Positions 8,114 through 10,376 of a stretch of DNA of 10,376 bases are shown here, in pieces (within the stretch, counting starts at the first letter, position 1; every line of letters starts with the position of its first letter). The position numbers and the translations under genes were made by a program. Source of the stretch: IMCC26077 sp964561165 (GTDB lineage: Bacteria > Actinomycetota > Actinomycetes > Nanopelagicales > Nanopelagicaceae); the NCBI GenBank assembly GCA_964561165.1, contig CAZLOJ010000039.1, forward strand, positions 1 to 10,376. The letters run 5' to 3'. The notes beneath the pieces are model-generated. The model was not told the origin of the DNA. It saw only the letters and a list, made by a program, of their open reading frames with translations, and ran no database searches.

Positions 8114-9610
8114 ATGCTGCTGACTAAGCGGAGAATCGCGCTGCTTGCGACTTTTGTGATTGCCACCGCCAGCACGCTTGTTTATCGGGCACAAACCGGT
8201 GATGGCTGGAGCTTCGCCGATTATCAGAATCAGCAATTGACATGGATTGAATGTGGTGGGCCATTTCTTTGTACTGACCTCACTGTTCCCGTTAATTATG
8301 GAAAACCAGGCGGAGAACGGATGCAGTTATCTCTGGTGAAGTACCCAGCGACTGATAAAAAGAAGCGGCTAGGTTCGCTCTTCGTTAATCCCGGCGGACC
8401 AGGTGCATCTGGCGTTGCATATGCCTACGCAGCTGAGTACATCGTGAGTAAAAAAATATTGAGCGCATATGACGTAATTGGTTTTGATCCGCGTGGTGTC
8501 GGTGGGAGCTCAGCCGAGCGTTGTCTGAGCAACAGCGAGACAGATCGATTGATCGAGGCAAATGGTCCAGTAGTTGATGGTTTGAGCATGTCTACACTCG
8601 AAGAGTCCTCAAAGCTACTTGCTACTAGGTGTTTGGAGAAGTTAGGAGAGCGCTTAAAGTTTTTAGGTTCGGTAGATGTCGTGCGCGATATGGATCTAAT
8701 GCGCCAAGTTCTTGGTGAAAAACAATTACATTTTCTCGGCAAGAGTTACGGCACATATCTTGGACTTGTCTATACAAGTATGTTCCCTAAAAACGTTGGT
8801 CGCTTCGTCCTCGACGGTATTGTGGATCCGAATTTGAGCGCGAATGAAATAAATAAGGCTCAGGCAATTGGTTTCGAGATTGCGCTAGATGCTTTTCTTA
8901 CCGATTGCGTAGCTAAGCAAGATTGTTTCGTCAAGGGGACGCTCGATCAAGCGCGCGCAGAAGTTACTAAGCTGCAAGATTCCGTAGCAAAAAAAGCGTT
9001 ACCTGGAAAGGATAACCGTCTGGCAACAGAATCAATCCTGGTGCTAGCCATGGTTGCTTCACTTTACGATTCGGAGACGGGTTGGCCCGCTCTCAATAAA
9101 GCGCTCAAGGATGTGTACGAAGGCAACGGCGCGCGACTTTTTGATTTAGTAAATGATTACGTAGTGCGCGATGGTAAAGGTCGCTACCCTTCGAATGAAA
9201 ATGAAATTGCCTACATCGTTAATTGTTTAGACCGCACTGATGATGCAAGTCCGGAACGGTTAGCCAGTGATGCGGAGCGTTTCGAGAGTTTCGCCCCGCA
9301 TTTTGGCCCGTACATCGCCTGGTCGACGCTGCCGTGCCATTACTGGCCCTATGAACCTGTTCGCCCTCCAGTTCCGTTAAATGGAAAAGGCGCCCCGGAT
9401 TTCGTGGTGATTGGCACGACCCGCGATCCTGCCACCCCCTACAGCTGGGCGACTGAGGTCACGGCGAAGTTCCCATCGGCCTATCTCATTACCGCCGACG
9501 GCGACGGCCATACCGGCCACGGACGTGGCTCTTCCTGCGTGGATAGCGTCGTGGACACCTTTTTTCTCACGGGCGAGTTACCAACTCGGCCGCTGCGCTG
9601 CTCGCTCTAG
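8114..9610 (+). CDS. Exported alpha/beta-hydrolase, tripeptidyl-aminopeptidase (S33) type
   Basis: Likely a secreted or membrane-anchored serine peptidase that removes short peptides from N-termini. This is a family-level call and the true substrate is unknown. Residues 5-7 (KRR) followed by a hydrophobic run to about 23 form a signal peptide or anchor; no lipobox is present. NPGGPGASG at 92-100 is the oxyanion-loop motif, GKSYG gives nucleophile Ser211, TRDPATP gives Asp438 and GDGHTGHG gives His466, with a C-terminal TAP-like domain. I count ten cysteines, beginning with Cys47 and Cys53, an even number compatible with disulfides outside the cytoplasm. The ATG directly follows the holB TAA, and I see no good Shine-Dalgarno, only GAAAG about 11 bases upstream, so expression may depend on reinitiation. 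From about 9385 the gene becomes markedly GC-richer than its own 5' part. Streptomyces SlpD/SlpE-like proteins are the nearest relatives I recall. Confidence 0.88.
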   Translation: MLLTKRRIALLATFVIATASTLVYRAQTGDGWSFADYQNQQLTWIECGGPFLCTDLTVPVNYGKPGGERMQLSLVKYPATDKKKRLGSLFVNPGGPGASGVAYAYAAEYIVSKKILSAYDVIGFDPRGVGGSSAERCLSNSETDRLIEANGPVVDGLSMSTLEESSKLLATRCLEKLGERLKFLGSVDVVRDMDLMRQVLGEKQLHFLGKSYGTYLGLVYTSMFPKNVGRFVLDGIVDPNLSANEINKAQAIGFEIALDAFLTDCVAKQDCFVKGTLDQARAEVTKLQDSVAKKALPGKDNRLATESILVLAMVASLYDSETGWPALNKALKDVYEGNGARLFDLVNDYVVRDGKGRYPSNENEIAYIVNCLDRTDDASPERLASDAERFESFAPHFGPYIAWSTLPCHYWPYEPVRPPVPLNGKGAPDFVVIGTTRDPATPYSWATEVTAKFPSAYLITADGDGHTGHGRGSSCVDSVVDTFFLTGELPTRPLRCSL

Positions 9611-9616
9611 CAGCGC
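9595..9616 (+). terminator. Perfect hairpin across the hydrolase stop codon; possible terminator without a T-run
   Basis: GCGCTGCT (9595-9602) and AGCAGCGC (9609-9616) are perfect inverted repeats of 8 base pairs with a 6-base loop that ends with the first base of the TAG stop. It is the most stable hairpin I noticed between the hydrolase and the VOC gene. No T-run follows, so an intrinsic terminator is uncertain. It could instead protect the 3' end of the operon transcript. It also lies in a locally GC-rich stretch, which raises the chance of coincidence. Confidence 0.35.
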
Positions 9617-9663
9617 TCGCACGTGGTCAAGAGCACCCCTTCGGATAGGGCAGGATTTACCTC

Positions 9664-10308
9664 GTGCACTTAGACCACATCTCTTACGTTGCATCGCATG
9701 ATCACCTCATCGATGAAGTACAACGAATCGGTTCGCGACTTGGCGCAGGTTTCATGGATGGTGGAATTCATCCGCGCTTTGGTACCCGTAACTTTACGTT
9801 GCCATTACAAGGCGGACGCTATTTAGAGATTGTCTGTCCATTAGATCATCCTGCTGCAGATGCTTCTCCATTTGGAAAAGTAGTCTCACAGCGAGCGCAA
9901 GATGGTGGCGGGTTATTAACGTGGGTGCTTTCAGTTGCTGATATTTCAACATTCGAAAAGCGTCTTGGTCGCGAGAGCGTTGACGGACATCGTCGTCGTC
10001 CAGATGGTAGCGATTTACATTGGAAGCAGATTGGCGTTCTCGGAACGTTGGAAGATCGACAACTTCCTTTCTTCATTGAATGGCTTACCGAAGATCATCC
10101 TTCCAAGGAAGCAAAGCCAGTTGCGAAAATTGAGAAACTTGAGATTGCTGGCGATCCAGAGCGTGTTCGCGAATGGATTGGCGAAGATTTCGAATCAGCG
10201 TTCGCAGGCATTGCACTGGAGTGGGTTGATCCTGCAGAGAATGACGGTGAAACTGGAATTTATGCCGTTCACTTCTCAACGCCTACTGGTTCATTTAGGT
10301 TAGATTAA
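9664..10308 (+). CDS. Glyoxalase-like (VOC superfamily) domain protein
   Basis: A 214-residue cytoplasmic protein with the paired beta-alpha-beta-beta-beta pattern of vicinal-oxygen-chelate proteins; the sequence most resembles the 'glyoxalase-like domain' group of unknown reaction. The N-terminal LDHISY (His5), the LEIV strand (Glu55) and FFIEW (Glu139) are in the usual places for VOC metal ligands or strand cores; assigning them as ligands is inference. No signal peptide or membrane segment is visible. The start is GTG 9664, with AGGA at 9652-9655 eight bases upstream, and the LDHISY strand would be expected right at the N-terminus. It follows the hydrolase after 53 bases and is followed by a tRNA after 16. 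Substrate and pathway cannot be named. Composition returns to the window average here. Confidence 0.8.
   Translation: MHLDHISYVASHDHLIDEVQRIGSRLGAGFMDGGIHPRFGTRNFTLPLQGGRYLEIVCPLDHPAADASPFGKVVSQRAQDGGGLLTWVLSVADISTFEKRLGRESVDGHRRRPDGSDLHWKQIGVLGTLEDRQLPFFIEWLTEDHPSKEAKPVAKIEKLEIAGDPERVREWIGEDFESAFAGIALEWVDPAENDGETGIYAVHFSTPTGSFRLD
10301..10306 (+). promoter_or_regulatory. Tentative -10 element for the tRNA, at the end of the VOC gene
   Basis: TAGATT fits the TANNNT -10 pattern and lies 18 bases before the tRNA 5' end, a plausible distance for a short leader. No good -35 is seen 16-18 bases upstream. It overlaps the last VOC codons, so read-through from the VOC transcript is an equally good explanation. 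Confidence 0.2.
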
Positions 10309-10324
10309 ATCGGAATTAAGACCT

Positions 10325-10376
10325 GCCGCCTTAGCTCAGGGGTAGAGCAACGCACTCGTAATGCGTAGGTCCCGGG
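10325..10376 (+). tRNA. tRNA-Thr (anticodon CGT), cut by the window edge
   Basis: The order of arms is clear: acceptor 5' strand GCCGCCT (10325-10331), TA at positions 8-9, and a D-arm with stem GCTC/GAGC (10334-10337 and 10345-10348). The anticodon stem is ACGCA/TGCGT (10350-10354 and 10362-10366), perfectly paired. The seven-base loop CTCGTAA has anticodon CGT at 10357-10359, which reads ACG (threonine). A five-base variable loop AGGTC and the 5' strand of the T-stem, CCGGG, end exactly at the window border. The T-loop, the acceptor 3' strand and any CCA lie outside, so completeness cannot be judged. Confidence 0.95.

Noticed and set aside
9637..9650. Small inverted repeat CCCT / AGGG before the VOC gene as a terminator or operator
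   Set aside because: Only four base pairs with a six-base loop and no T-run; expected by chance.
9411..9701. Open frame of 96 codons on the + strand overlapping the hydrolase end and the VOC start
   Set aside because: It lies in another frame of the GC-rich block, where stops are rare. The protein is Arg/Ser/Pro-rich with no domain, and the overlapping hydrolase frame carries catalytic motifs.
1..10376. Search for CRISPR arrays, insertion sequences, phage genes, toxin-antitoxin pairs or an undescribed defence system
   Set aside because: No spaced direct repeats, terminal inverted repeats, transposase or integrase motifs, or small paired genes were seen. Nearly all of the window is accounted for by conserved housekeeping genes on one strand.

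Overview
The window reads as a compact housekeeping block of a low-to-mid GC actinobacterium. All genes are on the + strand, spacers are short, and the longest gene-free stretches are about 55 bases. Local GC in the windows I counted by hand is about 47 %. That value, an MFS-dTMP kinase fusion of the kind annotated in Actinobacteria, an actinobacterial-style TopA and tightly packed genes together fit a streamlined aquatic actinobacterium (Nanopelagicales / acI, Planktophila-like). This placement is inferred from gene content and composition, not from a database comparison.

Layout: (1) 59-2317, hppA, a membrane proton-pumping pyrophosphatase carrying the K+-independent signature. (2) 2373-4952, topA, DNA topoisomerase I. 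(3) 4962-6953, one continuous reading frame joining an MFS-type membrane domain to a complete thymidylate kinase (tmk). (4) 6953-8113, holB, the delta' subunit of the DNA polymerase III clamp loader. (5) 8114-9610, an exported or membrane-anchored alpha/beta-hydrolase of the tripeptidyl-aminopeptidase (S33) type. (6) 9664-10308, a glyoxalase-like (VOC) protein. (7) from 10325 to the window edge, the 5' two thirds of a tRNA-Thr with anticodon CGT.

Genes 2-5 form an apparent operon: gaps are 9 bases (topA to MFS-tmk), a 1-base TAATG overlap (tmk to holB) and a direct TAA-ATG junction (holB to hydrolase). TopA sets supercoiling, Tmk makes dTDP for dTTP and delta' helps load the sliding clamp, so the core is DNA replication. 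The pyrophosphatase upstream removes the PPi released by polymerases and couples this to proton pumping. The hydrolase and VOC genes have no obvious link to replication and look like passengers.

I saw no mobile element, CRISPR array, phage gene or undescribed defence-type system. The points most worth a second look are the MFS-Tmk fusion, a sharply GC-richer block at the 3' end of the hydrolase gene, and a perfect hairpin spanning that gene's stop codon.
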